64,000 nucleotides of DNA from Jacaranda mimosifolia (GCA_018894105.1 CM032128.1:12257001-12321000), one strand, 5' to 3'; counted from the first letter of the stretch, positions 33,959 through 46,385 are shown. Translations and numbers: made by a program. The notes: a model not told the origin generated them from the letters alone.

Positions 33959-34681
33959 CATGGGTATTTGATACCGTATGTGGTTCTTGTCTTTGTAATT
34001 TGTTATAAATGATGAAAATAAGAATAAATCTTAGTAGTGGGGATATGATTCACTGCCTTGGCAAATGAGCAAAAGTTGCAGCCAAAGTCGAAGGCATAAG
34101 TTAAGTTAGACTTAAGAGATTCTAAAGTTTGTACTAAATTCTTGTTACTATATACCAAAGTGCCATTGGTACAATGTATAAAGGATTATACATTTTGGAT
34201 TCTCCACCACCACTAATGCACATTCAACAAAAACAACAAAAGAAAGTTATCTAACCAAGAAAATACATACCTTTGGCATGCAAGACTTGGACATATTTCC
34301 AAAAATAGGATAACCAAGTTAGTAGACCACAAATTACTAAATGTTAGTGGATTAGACGATCTACCTATTTGTGAGTCTTGTTTAAAAGGGAAAATTACCA
34401 AGACTCATTTTGTAGGACAAACGGAGCGATCTACAAGTTCTTTGGATTTGATCCATATAGACATACGTGAGCCATTAAGAGTCAGTGCAAGAGGAGTCTA
34501 TTCTTACTTCATTAATTTCACGATGATTCCACTCAGTTCGGACATGTGTAACTTATGAAGTACAAGTTCGAAGCCTTTGAAAAGTTCAAAGTATATAAGA
34601 ATGAAGTAGAAAAGCAATTAGGACTTAGTATAAAACTCTTCAATCGGATGGAAGAGGTGAATACTTAAGTGCTAAATTCTT
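33959..34681 (+). pseudogene. Protease and integrase N-terminal remnant of element 2
   Basis: FDTVCGSCLCNL is a decayed protease motif. The stretch ARLGHISKN-equivalent (near 34272), then LDDLPICESCLKGKITKTHFVGQTE and SLDLIHIDIREPLR, gives the integrase zinc-binding region and start of the catalytic core. The frame is broken repeatedly. Part of the protease-integrase linker seen in element 1 is deleted. Confidence 0.75.
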
Positions 34682-35965
34682 GGGCTATCTAAAGGTGTCA
34701 AATGAGCCGGGCCGAGCCAGGCCAGCTCGTTTAACAAATGGTTAATGACGGTCCCGGGTCGAGCCGGGGCCGGCTCGCTGGCCTTTCACAGTCCAGACCG
34801 TGACGGGCTGAAAATTGAAAAATCCGGCTCGGCTCAAAACCAACCCACTATATAGGTGAACCGGTTTATATATGAGCCGAGCTAGGCGGTCTAGCTCGCG
34901 AGCTAGCTCGCGGGTTGGCCCGCGAGTTTCTTTTATTTTTTTTTTTTAAAATGAATTTAAAATTTTGAAGTTTTTATATTTATGTGATTATTAATATTTT
35001 TTCAACACTTATACTTTTTTAAAAGACTTAATGATTTATATTTATGTGATTTTTAATATTTTACAACACTTAAATTTTTATAAAAACTTAGAAATTTATA
35101 TTTATATTAATTTTTTTTATCAATTATATTTTTCCAAAAACACCACCAAATAAGGTGGTGAGGGGTTTGGCATGGACCCCTCTACTCGTCATTAATTTAG
35201 AAAAAATAATTACATAGAGGTGAATTTGACCAAACATCTAAATGAAAGTACATAATAATAAATAAAAAAAATAAACAACTTTGTAATTTCTAAACATCTA
35301 AACATGTCCAATGATAAACCGGTCGTTCACTCAAGTGATCTAAATCGCTCTCGGATTGAGATGCGATGGTGGATGCAGTTTCAAGCCATTCTTCATCGTC
35401 TTCTTCAAATTGAGGCAATATGGTCTTCACCTTTCTCAATTATTTTATTTTATAATTTATAATTTATAATTTAAAAATTAAAATTTCTTAATTATTGATT
35501 TATACATTTTCAAAGTAATAAATTATAAATTATACATTCTTAATTATAAATTATAAATTTATAATTTTTTAAAATTAATAATTTTTAATTTATAATTTAA
35601 AAATTATAAATTCTTAAATTTATAATTTTTTAAAATTAATAATTTTTAATTTATAATTTAAAAATTATAAATTCTTAAATTTTTAAAAATTATAATTTAT
35701 AATTTAAATTAAAAAAATATTGCGGGCTAAGCAGGCTAGCCCACGTAGCCCGCGAGCCAGCTCGTTTAGCTCGCGAGTTGGGCTAGCCCACGGTCCGCGG
35801 GCCGAGCCGATCCCGGGTTGCAAAATTTCAGCTCGAGACGGGTTTTCAAGCGAGCCGGTCTAGCCCAACCCATATTAAAAAATTAAACAAGCCGAGTTGG
35901 GCCTTTTGTTTTTTTGCGAGCCGAGCCGGGCTGGGCCGGCCCATTTTGACACCTCTAGGGCTATC
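34682..35965. mobile_element. hAT-superfamily DNA element, non-autonomous, 8-bp target duplication
   Basis: The 1268-bp element at 34690-35957 has terminal inverted repeats TAAAGGTGTCAAA and TTTGACACCTCTA. It is flanked by GGGCTATC at 34682-34689 and 35958-35965, an 8-bp duplication as hAT transposases make. GC-rich subterminal blocks of GCCGGGCCGAGCC-type repeats occur at both ends. The interior is very AT-rich. An antisense coding-like stretch at about 35320-35450 (EDDEEWLETASTIASQSESDLDHLSE) may be a transposase remnant; no catalytic transposase is present. Confidence 0.9.
35555..35680. repeat. 61-bp AT-rich tandem duplication inside the hAT element
   Basis: The AAATTTATAATTTTTTAAAA unit starting at 35555 is repeated from 35616 nearly perfectly. 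Confidence 0.8.
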
Positions 35966-38060
35966 CAAGAGATAATGAGATTCTCTCACAATAGAGATCC
36001 ATCCGACATACCCCAACATAATGAAATGGTCGAAAGAAGAAACTGTACATTGTTAGACATGCTACGATCCCAGATGAGCTTTATCGATGTCCATATCTCC
36101 TTCTCAGGATATGCCCCCGAGATGGCGGTGAGGCTACTAAATATAGTACCCTCAAAGTCGGTGCCAAAAACACCACATAAGATGTAGTTTGGCAAAGCAT
36201 ACTCTTATATCAAGAGACTAGTGGGAGACAAGTTGGATGCGAGATCCACCTTGTGCAAGTTTGTGGGATACCTAAAAGAGTCTTTGGGTTATTATTTTTA
36301 TGATCCCTTTGAAGAAAAGGTGTTTGTTTCGAGAAATGCTACCTTTTTAGAAAAGGAGTTTCTATTAGATAGAAAAGGCGTTGTCATTGAACTCGACAAA
36401 GTTCAAGATGATCATATCATCACACAAGTGGTAAAAACAAAAAAACATGATGAGCCTAGCAAACAACTTCCTATAAGGTCGGACCTAATCAAGAAACAAC
36501 CCAAAAGGTTCGGATTCCTTCATGAGATGGTGTAAATGAATAGTAATCTAAGAACCTATGAGAAAGCTATGTCAGACATAGATTTGGGTCATTGGCTTAA
36601 GGCCATAAAATCCAAAATGGACTTCATATACTCCAACAAAGCATGGACTTTGGTAGATCCCCCAGAGAGTAGGATATATAAGCGTAAGCTATAAGTCGAT
36701 AGAGAGGGCGACCTCTAAGGCTAAACTAATGGAAAAAGTTTATATTCAAAGACCCGATATTAACTTCGAGGAAACATTTTCACCTGTCGTTATGCCTGAG
36801 TCCATAAGGATTATGCTTGCCATAATTGTTTACTATGACTATGAAATTTGGCAAATGAATGTAAAAACTATCTTTCTCAATGAAAACATTGATGAAGAAA
36901 TCTATGTGGAGCAATCATAAGATTTTACATCTAAAAGGGAGTGAGCAAAAAGTTTTGAAACTCCAAAGGTTCATTTATGGATTAAAGCAAGCATCCCGAA
37001 GTTGAAACATACATTTTGATAAGACAGTCAAATCATTTGGCTTTATCAAAAATGTGTATGAACCTTGTGTGTATAAAAAGGTTAGCAGGAGTTCGATATA
37101 GTTTATTGTGCTTTATGTCGATAACATCCTTCTCATTGGGAATGAGAAAGAGATGTTAGAGTGTACTAAAGCATGGTTATCTTTACAATTCTCCATGAAG
37201 AATTTAGGAGAAACATATTTTATACTGGGAATATGGATCTATAGAGATAGATCAAAGAGGATATTGGGGCTCTCCTAATCAATGTACATTAACAAGATAC
37301 TAAAGAGGTTTAGGATGGAGGAATCCAATAGAGGATACCTCCCAATAGGACATGGCATTCATCTCTCCAAGTCTTTAGCCCCCAAGACTGAGGAAAAGAG
37401 AAAAAGAATGTCCCACATACCTTATGCTTCCACTATTGGAAGCATAGTGTATGTTGTTCAATTGACAAGACCGGATGTAGCTCATGCTCTAAATGTTACG
37501 AGCTACTACCAATGCAAACTTGGTGAAAGTCATTGGAAAGCTGTGAAAAGAATCCTTAAGTACTTGAAAAGAAATAAGGATTTGTTTCTAGTATATGGTA
37601 ATGGAGAATTGAAACTTCAGGGGTTTTCAGATTCTAGTTTCCAATCCGATGAAGATGACCTCAAATCTACTTCTAGATTTATATTTTATCTCAATGGCAG
37701 TGCGGTGAGTTGGAAAAGTTCCAAACAAGATACCACGGCCGATTCAAAAACTGAGACAGAATACATTGTGGCGTCGGACATCGTAAAGAAAGGTGTTTGG
37801 ATGAAAAGTTTTATCCAAGAGTTTGATGTAGTGCCTAGCATGCAAGAGCTAGTAGTTGCCTTTTGAGACAACATAAGAGTCATTATGCAAGCAAAGAATC
37901 TAAAATCTCATTAATGATCCAAATACAAATAAGTGTTATAATTTGATCCATGAGATCTATAATAGACGCAACATTCGAGTAGACATAGTTACCTCAAAAG
38001 AGAATATAGCAAATCCACTGTCTAAACCCCCTAAAACCAAAAAGGTCTTTAAGACATATT
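35966..38060 (+). pseudogene. Pol (integrase C-terminal part, RT, RNase H) pseudogene of element 2
   Basis: Integrase resumes with QHNEMVERRNCTLLDMLRSQMSF and NIVPSKSVPKTPHKM, then MGDKLDARSTLCKFVGYLKESLGYYFYDP. RT: SPVVMPESIRIMLAIIVYYDYEIWQMNVKTIFLNENIDEEIYVEQ, with the catalytic motif at 37114-37125 reading YVDN instead of YVDD. A long open part at 37282-37866 (194 codons) covers the LTRPDVAHAL connection and RNase H (GFSDSSFQSDEDDLKSTSRFIFYLNGSAVSWKSSKQDTTADSKTETEYIVASD). Stops and small indels disrupt the rest. The polyprotein would copy and integrate element RNA, but this one cannot. Confidence 0.88.
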
Positions 38061-38100
38061 GACAAGATCGGCTTGAAGGCTACGGGGCATTGGCTTTAGG

Positions 38101-38112
38101 GAAAGTGGGAGA
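38101..38112 (+). promoter_or_regulatory. Polypurine tract of element 2
   Basis: GAAAGTGGGAGA directly precedes T-TGTTGGAATAG of the 3' LTR, the classic copia PPT arrangement that primes plus-strand synthesis. Confidence 0.9.
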
Positions 38113-38113
38113 T

Positions 38114-40284
38114 TGTTGGAATAGTGCCCGCAAGCTAATTGGATTTGCGTGTAAAACTACTCCACTTGTGATACAATCTTGATTTAATGATATTTAATAA
38201 AATGGTCATCTTCATCTTATGCGTTTATGATTTCTTCACATACATTTGGTTGAAGTCATTAAATCATAAAAGACTAGGGGACTTGGTCATGCATATGATG
38301 GTGATCATAAAACAAGTATCTATGATTATGATTTTAAATATTCAAAGTCATAGAATCTTACGAGATGGGGCATCTAAGATTTGGATAGACTTGCACTAAC
38401 GATGCATACTTCAATAAGTTGGATATTGGCCCATTTTATGGGCAATCTATGTTAGATATGGATACATGTTAGTGGGTGCTTGTTAGAGAACGAGTTCACT
38501 AAGACTCGCTTAGAGAATCTATGAGGTAGCTGTAGTGGCATGTCGATAGTGGCAAATTCTCTAACTTACAATAGTGCATATAATTAATCATTTGACTTGA
38601 GGTTCCACAATAACCTTATATTTAGGTCCTTGTGCTTTGATTTTGCTTCGACCATGTACCAGTTCGCCCGGGGATTCAGTTGAGCACAACCTACCTAAAT
38701 ATGGAGGTTGATGAGTTCCAAGATGGGACTTATTTCACCCGTCTATGAATAACGAGTTGATCTCCTATGTATTCTAAGATGATCGGTTCCAAGAAATCCT
38801 TGTGCAAGGTGATATGATAATTTGAAAAAGAAGTTTTCAAAGTTGAAGTCATAATAGGAATTGAACATTAAGAATAGATACATAGTTATATCTTACCTTA
38901 TGCCTCTTTCGAGAAATAAGAGACAGAATGACCATATTTGCATTGCAATTGTAAGTAGTAATGGTTCACCCACAATTAGTTCATCCAATTGGTTGAGCTT
39001 TATAGGTTGTTCTAGATATTAACTATAGATATTGGATACTCTTCAATTAATAGAGATTAATTAATATAGTGATTAGTTTAAAAGAGCTTAGACTAATCAG
39101 AATATTTGATATTTAATAAATCACATAGAGTTGTGAGCCTATGTTTAATTAATTGGTGAACCTAAAGGACCACACATAAAAGCCTAGAACACTCTCACTT
39201 GATTGAAGAAATTATCTAAGGAGTTAGATAATTAAAGTGTTCAAGTTTATTGGAGAGAGTGAACTAGTTGATTAATTATTAATTGGTCACTATGGTTTGA
39301 TTAATTTAAGTGTTAAATTAATCAAAATAATTTAAAGAGTTAAATCAAGCCAATTAAATTAAAGAGTTAATTTAATTAGTGCCATGTGGCAATTTAATTA
39401 GCCAAAGTCAACTTAAAGAGTTAAGTTGATTTTATTAACTTAAGGAGTTAAGTTAATCTAATTAAATTAAGGAGTTAATTTTATTATTTTGGAAATCTAA
39501 TTTTAGAGGAAAAATTAAATGAAAGAATCCATTTAAAATTAGCGAGTTATTATTTTTATTTAAGAAATTAAAAATACAACTTGGCATCCTAGGTGGCATA
39601 GTGAGGTGTGTGTGATAGAAGCTTCCCCAAGCTTCCATCTCACACTACCAAACCCCATATGGCCAGCCCTTAGGAGGCTTAATTCTAGATGCATTTTTCC
39701 CTCCAATCAAGTGGTGATCTCATGTGTTGAGAGAAATCACTCTTTAGATTCCCTCCATAAACTTTCTCTCTCCAATAACTTCCTCATACTTTTTTCATCA
39801 GCCTTCTTCATACTCTTCACATCTCTAGCTAATTGAGAGAGGATTGAGAGTGACTTTAGGTGTGTGGACTTCTTTAGAGGCTCTGCATTTGATGAGCTTT
39901 TAGATTGGTGAATCAAGATTCCTTCATAGAAATGGCCCATTTTTTGCATGTTGAGGTGGCCGATGGTTTTGCATACACTTTTGCTGTTTGGCTGCCTATC
40001 TTAGCACTTCTTGGAGGAGTTCCAGGCAGGAAAAGTTGTTGTGGTTGCTGTCCTTTGGAGAGGAGTTGGAGTTCATTGGAAAAAAAGGCGAATTTCTTGC
40101 TTGGAAGAAAGTTCCATTGTGAGTGCTTGCTAGTTGCCTTTCATTTTCATGATTAAGATAACATTCTTCCAACCTTTTTAATCCATTATTGAGGTATGAA
40201 ATAGGTCCTTGGATTGAGGATGTGTTGGTTATTTTTGCCCATTTTTATAAATTATTATGAATCCTAACACCTCCTCTACCTTTA
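38114..40284 (+). repeat. 3' LTR of element 2
   Basis: It starts TGTTGGAATAGTGCCC and ends CCTCTACCTTTA, followed by the TAAGT duplication. It is uninterrupted at 2171 bp and so gives the true LTR length of the family. The iterated TTAAGGAGTTAA motif lies at about 39325-39485. Confidence 0.93.
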
Positions 40285-40289
40285 TAAGT

Positions 40290-42170
40290 ATCCATACATA
40301 TGAGCTAATATCAAACCGTAATCTTTTAGCTATATAGACTTTGATTCCAACTTTAACGATCGGGTGAAAACTTGTCAATGAAAGTATGACTAATCAATGT
40401 GAGATTTCAAAGCTATATACAAATGTGATAAGTGCTTTAGTATAGTTCAATTAATAGTAATAATTTAAGTACAATTTTTGTCATAATATAGTACTAGCAT
40501 AAATCTTGTGCTATACATGAATATCAAATAAAAAAGATATTTCAATAAGACATTTTTATCTTGATTTGGTCAATATTTAAGCAAAACCATAATAACAAAG
40601 ATTTTTTGATTTTCATCTTTTGTAGCCTATTATAAGCATTCTACTTAATATATGATCATCATCTTTTTAGTTTAAAATAACCCTAAGGTTTTACAATTGT
40701 AAGGTTTTTAAACTACTTTTAGTCCATCAGTCTTATGCTCTATCATTTTTATTTATTTTCATTTTCCAATATAAGTATATTTTAATTTCTTCACTATATA
40801 AAGTTTTCTTCTTGTTGTTTTTTTCCTTTTGATAAAGTGTATAATCTTACTCAAATGTTTTATCTATAAAAACTTGAATTTTCTTTTTACACTTATCGCG
40901 AAATAATCTTCAATTTGTTTTATATAAAAAAATCGTATTCTTTAGTGTCTTCCATACTTTTGGTTCTTAAATACTAATTTTTGATATATTAGAGTAATAT
41001 TAATATTCATTCTACTTGAACATATTTTTATTTTTCTTCAATATTTTAATTTTTACACCATATTTTTTCAATAGTGATATCTATAATTCACAATCGTATT
41101 AGTATTATATTATTAATATAAGCTAATAAGAAACAGAAATTTAGAATGTGACAGAATAGGGACAAAAATTATTATGTTCATTCATAACATGATTTTTACA
41201 AATATAATTGGATCTTTATGCTAAAAAACACAAACGGTAGAAATAGAATAAAGTGAATAACAAAGAAAAGTGCGATAGCTGTTAACACATCAAAATATAA
41301 TTGAAAATTAGAAGAACAAAAGAAAATAAATTTGAATATATATTTTGTTGAATTAAATTATGCCCATGTGTTTTTATAAACTAAAATTACTATTGATATA
41401 ACCATCTTTATAACTTTTCTAAAGAAAGATGAAAAATATATATCAATGAAATAATATACAATTGTTTTTCTTAAAGAGTTTGAAAATACATATATATAAG
41501 ATATAATTATATATGTATGAATAAAAAATAAAAATTAAATGTCTGATTTTTAAATCATTAATATTAATAAATTAATGAAACAAATTATAAAAATATTAAA
41601 ACAAGTAAATATGTCTCATCTTATCGAATTAGATGATCAAACATAACTAAAATTAAATTAAATAAATGAATTGACAACTTAAAAGAAACAATGAGTAAAG
41701 TGATATAAAATATTTATAATTTAAACAAAAATAAAAATTAAATTACAAACATTATCAATGGCTGAAGAGAAAAAATATAGGTATTGAAACTAAAACAAAT
41801 TATCAAAATATCAAAAAGCAGTAAATATATCTCATCCTATAAATTAAAAATTAGTTGAATAAAAATAGTACTTAAAAAATATAAAATAAAATCAAAGAAA
41901 TGAATTCATGACTTGAACAAAACTTTGGAAAAAGAGATATAAATTGTCTAAAATTGAAACAAAATTAAAAATTAAATCAGAGATTTTACAAATGACCAAA
42001 GGAAAAGGTATAGCCCTAAACTAAAAAAATCTCTTTCATTTTATAGAAGAACAAAATTAAATAAAAAAAATGTAATTTAAAAACTAAGCAATAAACCAAG
42101 CTAACAAATAAATAATTTGAAGAATAAACTAATGATACACAAAAAGGGATTAAAGAAAGAAAAGCTAGAA
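40290..42170. other. AT-rich intergenic stretch
   Basis: No ORF, transposon end or RNA gene was recognised. The right part holds the tandem repeat at about 41540-42120. The rest is simple AT-rich sequence. Confidence 0.6.
41540..42120. repeat. Degenerate tandem repeat, about 215-bp period, 2 to 2.6 copies
   Basis: AAACAAATTATAAAAATATT followed by AGTAAATATGTCTCATCTTAT at 41578 recurs at 41793 (AAACAAATTATCAAAATATC, AGTAAATATATCTCATCCTAT). The following 120 bp stay alignable. A partial third copy seems to begin near 41995. Confidence 0.65.
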
Positions 42171-42175
42171 ATTAT

Positions 42176-42750
42176 TGAAAGTTTATGGGATGTTTTACAA
42201 GCAAAAGTGCAGCTATGAAAGTTGGAATATTGGAATAGTCAAAAGACTATTGAAATAAGATAAAGAGACACAATGATTTATAATAGTTCGGCAAGCCTAC
42301 TCCACTACCTAAGTGATATCACTTAGGATTTTTAACCTGCAATATTATTAGAAGAAAAGCAGATACAAAATACAAAGAACCAAAAGACTAGAACTTGCAC
42401 TGCTATAAAAAGTTGACTATATGACAGCAATACATAAGTTCTCACTCAACTGAATACAAGCAACTTAAAGCTTATAGAATATATTGTGCGACACACTCAA
42501 CACTTAGTGTGATTATCACTTATATAGGTTGCTACATTAGAGTTCCCTTTGACAGCCAAGCTTGTAATATGCTATTTTCCTTTTCTGTCTGATAGCTAAC
42601 TTTTCTATTGTGATTCCAAAAGTTACTTGCCATAAAACATTCATATATACAAGGAAATAATTCTAAACGGTAACTTGCCATTTTGAAGAGAATAAAAGAT
42701 AAGATAATTGATTGGTCATTTGTCAAAACATATTTGGAAGAGATCTAACA
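42176..42750 (-). repeat. 3' LTR of element 3
   Basis: 575 bp. On the minus strand it starts TGTTAGATCTCT and ends CATAAACTTTCA. It is collinear with 49206-49774. Confidence 0.93.
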
Positions 42751-42764
42751 ATCTCCCCCTTTTT
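42751..42764 (-). promoter_or_regulatory. Polypurine tract of element 3
   Basis: The minus strand reads AAAAAGGGGGAGAT immediately before the 3' LTR. Confidence 0.9.
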
Positions 42765-43049
42765 GATGATGACCAAGCAAGTATCATCTCCCCCTGTCAA
42801 AGATAATATTAGCTCACCCTGCCAAGCTTAGTCATGCATGGCTACAACTTTACAAAAAGTGACATACAATGATTCATAATACTTAAAACAGGAGTAACAT
42901 ACAAAGGAAACTTAAGAAGCTTAAAGCAAGAGGAATACTTAAGACAGGAGTATCAAAAACATACAATAAGAAGTTTAAACAGATCTAAGACAAAAGCAGA
43001 ACATAGATTTCAAGGAAAACATTAGAAGTCATGAGTCATCAAAAGTCAG

Positions 43050-44293
43050 AATTAACTCTCTCCCTTCATCATCAAAAATCTGGAGCCAAATTCAATCATT
43101 ACGGGAATGCTTTTGGAGGCTGTGATGAAGGTCTTTAATGTCATGGCGCAAATCCCCAATGCAGTGTCGACAGCAATGAAAGTGATCTTCAAGGGAAGCA
43201 GGGAATTCAAATATCTGTGTTTTGAGGAGGCAATAGTGTTTGCAAGTTCAGATAGATGAAATTGCATTTCGGTAACTTTGGCCAAACACCATCCTCCCTA
43301 TACTAGATTTTCATTTTTTGAGACTTTGAAGGTCTACAACCTTACGTTCATGAGGTTTTTCAATCCAAGGAGAGGATAAGAAAATATTTTCCATTTTGAA
43401 AATGTGAGTTAAGAGCATACCACATGGCAAATTTCGAGAAGAATGATGGAAAACGTGATGAATGTAATGAAGAACCAAGTAACCAATGTTCACAAAACTG
43501 CCCAGTAACTGCCATATACAGCAAGAACATCGAGAGTCTATTCATATTAATTGAGTGTCCCTACAGTTTGATGTGCATGATAGAATTGTAAGATTAATCA
43601 AATGATGCAGAAAAAATGGTCCATGTGAAGTTTGTTAAAAGCCTCACCCTTAGATAGTTTTTAGGATTTCCCTTCCCAGAACAAAGACTTAGCATGAGAT
43701 CAATTAAAAGCATTGTCAGTGCACCATTCTCCAAAGGCAAAAAATTTAACTCCAAACTCAGATAGCCCTAAGTATTGATTCAGTTTAGCAATAGTAAGAG
43801 TGATAGGAGTACCAAGAACATTTGAATGAAGGTTGAGGGAGTAAGTGATTGGATCATCTTCAAAGGTGAGATTGGCATAGAAGAGTCAAACCAGAAGTAG
43901 ATACGATGGTTGATTGATGGTTATGAAGTCCTTCTACCCATACGGTTAATCTATTCAAGCACAGGAGAAGATGGAATTTTGGTGAAATCAATTACGCATC
44001 CGCGATTTATATGTCAATTTTAGATATAAGAAAAAAAAAAAAAAGACATCGAAGGCTTTGGCAACAGGAAACTTGATGTGTGGGGGAACGGAGAGAAAGT
44101 CCCAGTTATTAAAATTCGTATCAGTAAAATCATCTAAAGCAGGACTGAGGGATTTGGAAGAGAGTTTGGATGATGGTAGTTTTGGGGAAGATGATGGAGC
44201 AGATCTAGGAGTGCGTGTCGAGAGGGAAGAAGGAGTCCGAGAAGAGGGCTTGGAATAGTGAGAAAATGAGGTATGGTGATGCAGTGGTGGCAT
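43050..44293 (-). pseudogene. Envelope-like third ORF of element 3 (broken)
   Basis: From the ATG at 44293 the reading is MPPLHHHTSFSHYSKPSSRTPSSLSTRTPRS..., a Ser/Pro-rich N-terminus, followed by DDFTDTNFNNWDFLSVPPHIKFPVAKAFD. After a frame break, shifted frames give WHIGYLVLHYIHHVFHHSSRNLPCGMLLTHIFKMENIFLSS (43493-43360), resembling the LPYGMLLTHI motif of plant envelope-like or transposon-protein ORFs. The C-terminal piece (MAKVTEMQFHLSELANTIASSKHRYLNSLLPL..., 43285-43052) is helical. Position after RNase H and before the PPT supports a third ORF. Function of such proteins is unproven. Confidence 0.5.
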
Positions 44294-44639
44294 TCACTCG
44301 GAATCACTGTCGGAGACAACGAGGCAACGGCGATGTGTTGATTCTGCTTCTTTGGGAGAGGAAAGTAGCAGGGTGGGTTTGCGAAGACACCGACGGAAAG
44401 ATGTGGAGGTCATGGTAGATGAGTTTGTAGGAGAATGGGAAGAGATTTGGACACAGTAAAGGGTTTTGATTGTTTCTGGAATGAGATACGTGAAGATTTA
44501 GTTTCCAAGAAAGAAATTTAATGAGCAGATTTAGGGATTTTGAAAAGACAATAGATTTTTTTTGAAAATTTGCAAGGATAGTAAAACATGCCATATTTAC
44601 GCAGGAAAGGTAATAATACCTAATTTTGATTTTAAAAAG

Positions 44640-46251
44640 AAAAATCTTTCTTCAACTAGGGGTTCTGTAAAGATGTCAGCCAGCTGATTTGAGGAGGCAA
44701 CATAATTTATGCAAACATCACCATTAGCAGCATGATCTTTAATAAAGTGGTGACGAATTTCTATGTGTTTGGTGCGAGAGTGATGAATAGAATTTTAAGT
44801 AAGGTTAATTCCACTAGTGTTTTCACAATGAATGGGGACACATGAGAAATTCAAGCCAAAATCACAAAGTGTTTGTTTCATCCATATTACCTGAGTACAA
44901 CAACTACCTAATGCCATGTATTTAGCTTTGGTGGTTGAAAGAGCAACGACACTTTGTTTCTTGCTACCAAATAACCAGACCTTCACCAAGAAATTGACAA
45001 GTTTCGGTTGTGCTTTTTCGATCAATTCTGCATCCTGCATAGTCAGCATCAAAAAAACCAACAAGAGAAAAGAAGTTTGATCGAGGATACCATAGTCCCA
45101 AATTAGTAGATCCTTTCAAGTATCGAAGAATTTGTTTTACAGCATTGAGGTGAGATTCTTTTGGAGCGGCTTGTAATCTTGCACATACACTGCTAGCAAA
45201 TAGTATGTCTAGCCGTCTTGCGGTGAGCTATAGGAGACTTCCTATTACCCCTTAGTACATGGATTAATCGTTGTTGTTTTCATATGGACCAAGTTCCAGT
45301 TTGGTATTAGATGTCATAGGAACTAAAGACTCTTTGCAATTTTCCATACCAAACTTTCATCTGAATTCATTGGCATATTTCTCTTGATAAAGGTTTGGGA
45401 TTTGTTTGATTTGTAACCCAAGAAAGAAGTTTATTTGACCCATGAGACTTATTTCAAATTCCTTTTTCACATATGAAACAAACTCATTGCATAGCTCAGA
45501 GGTTGTCCATCCAAAAATGATTCATCTACATAGATTTGGACTAATAGAAAATTCTTTTCATGATGCTTGGTAAATAAAGTGCTATCGATGGAACCTATGC
45601 AGAACCCGTTTGTAATAAGAAAAGTGCTTAGCCTTTCATACCAAGCTCTTGGAGATTGTTTTAAACCATGAAGGGCTTTTGAGAGTTTAAAAACATAATT
45701 TGGAAAATCTCCATTTCTAAAACCAAGTGATTGTTAAACAAAAACTTCCTCTTTTATGAAACTATTCAAGAATGCACTTTTAACATCCATTTGAAATAGG
45801 GTAAAGTTTTTTATGAGATGCATATGCTAAAAGCATACGAATTGACTTAAGTCGTGCAATTGTTGCATAAGTTTCATCATAATCAATATCCTGTTGTTGA
45901 GAGTATCCCTTAGCAACAAGTCTGGCTTTATTTTTTATGACATTACCTTTTTCATCAAGTTTGTTCCAGAACACCCATTTGGTTCCAAATCACAGGATGA
46001 TCGAGAGTTATTTCTACTAAGGTCCAAACATTGTTTTTATCAAATTGCAATAGTTCCTCCCTCATTGTACAAACCCAAGAGTCATCCCTTAAGGCCTCTT
46101 TAATACTTCCAAGCTCTGAAAGTGATAAAAATACGACATTAGTAGAATTTGAGGTCTCTTCTCTCACCTGGGCCCTTGTGGTAATTCCTCTTTGTGGATT
46201 TCCAATTATATTAGTGGTAGGATGGCTGGAAGCGTGTTTGAATTTCCTCAT
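44640..46251 (-). pseudogene. RT and RNase H pseudogene of element 3
   Basis: RT starts with the GITTRAQVREE linker and SIKEALRDDSWVCTMREELLQFDKNNVWTLVE. After frameshifts it continues with NKLDEKGNVIKNKARLVAKGYSQQQDIDYDETYATIARLKSIRMLLAYASH. The catalytic motif at 45532-45521 reads YVDE rather than YVDD. The connection block (SRLAVYAS-type, near 45200) leads to RNase H: VWLFGSKKQSVVALSTTKAKYMALGSCCTQVIWMKQTL, where the usual STAEAEY Glu positions are altered. At least four frame breaks are present. Confidence 0.85.
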
Positions 46252-46385
46252 GGTTTGACCAACTTCGTCAGTGGAACTTCTAGCAGTAGTATTTGAGATG
46301 AGTTTATTTACTGGAGGTTCCTATTCAACTTTCTTTTCTTGATGGATTACTTCAATAATTTGATCAATTCCTAAAAATTCGATAC

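Larger units (their letters stand above)
23736..40289 (+). mobile_element. Element 2: complete long-LTR Ty1/copia retrotransposon with TAAGT target duplication
   Basis: The element spans 23741-40284 (16,544 bp) between perfect 5-bp repeats TAAGT at 23736-23740 and 40285-40289. LTRs are 3550 bp (5') and 2171 bp (3'); the excess in the 5' copy is an organelle-DNA insertion. The PBS is at 27293-27304 and the PPT at 38101-38112. Domain order gag, protease, integrase, RT, RNase H defines Ty1/copia. LTR comparison over the first 230 bp suggests somewhat over 10% divergence, so it is an old copy. Three further insertions lie inside: 28072-29275, 31285-33953 and 34690-35957. Without all four it would be about 10 kb. 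Confidence 0.93.
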
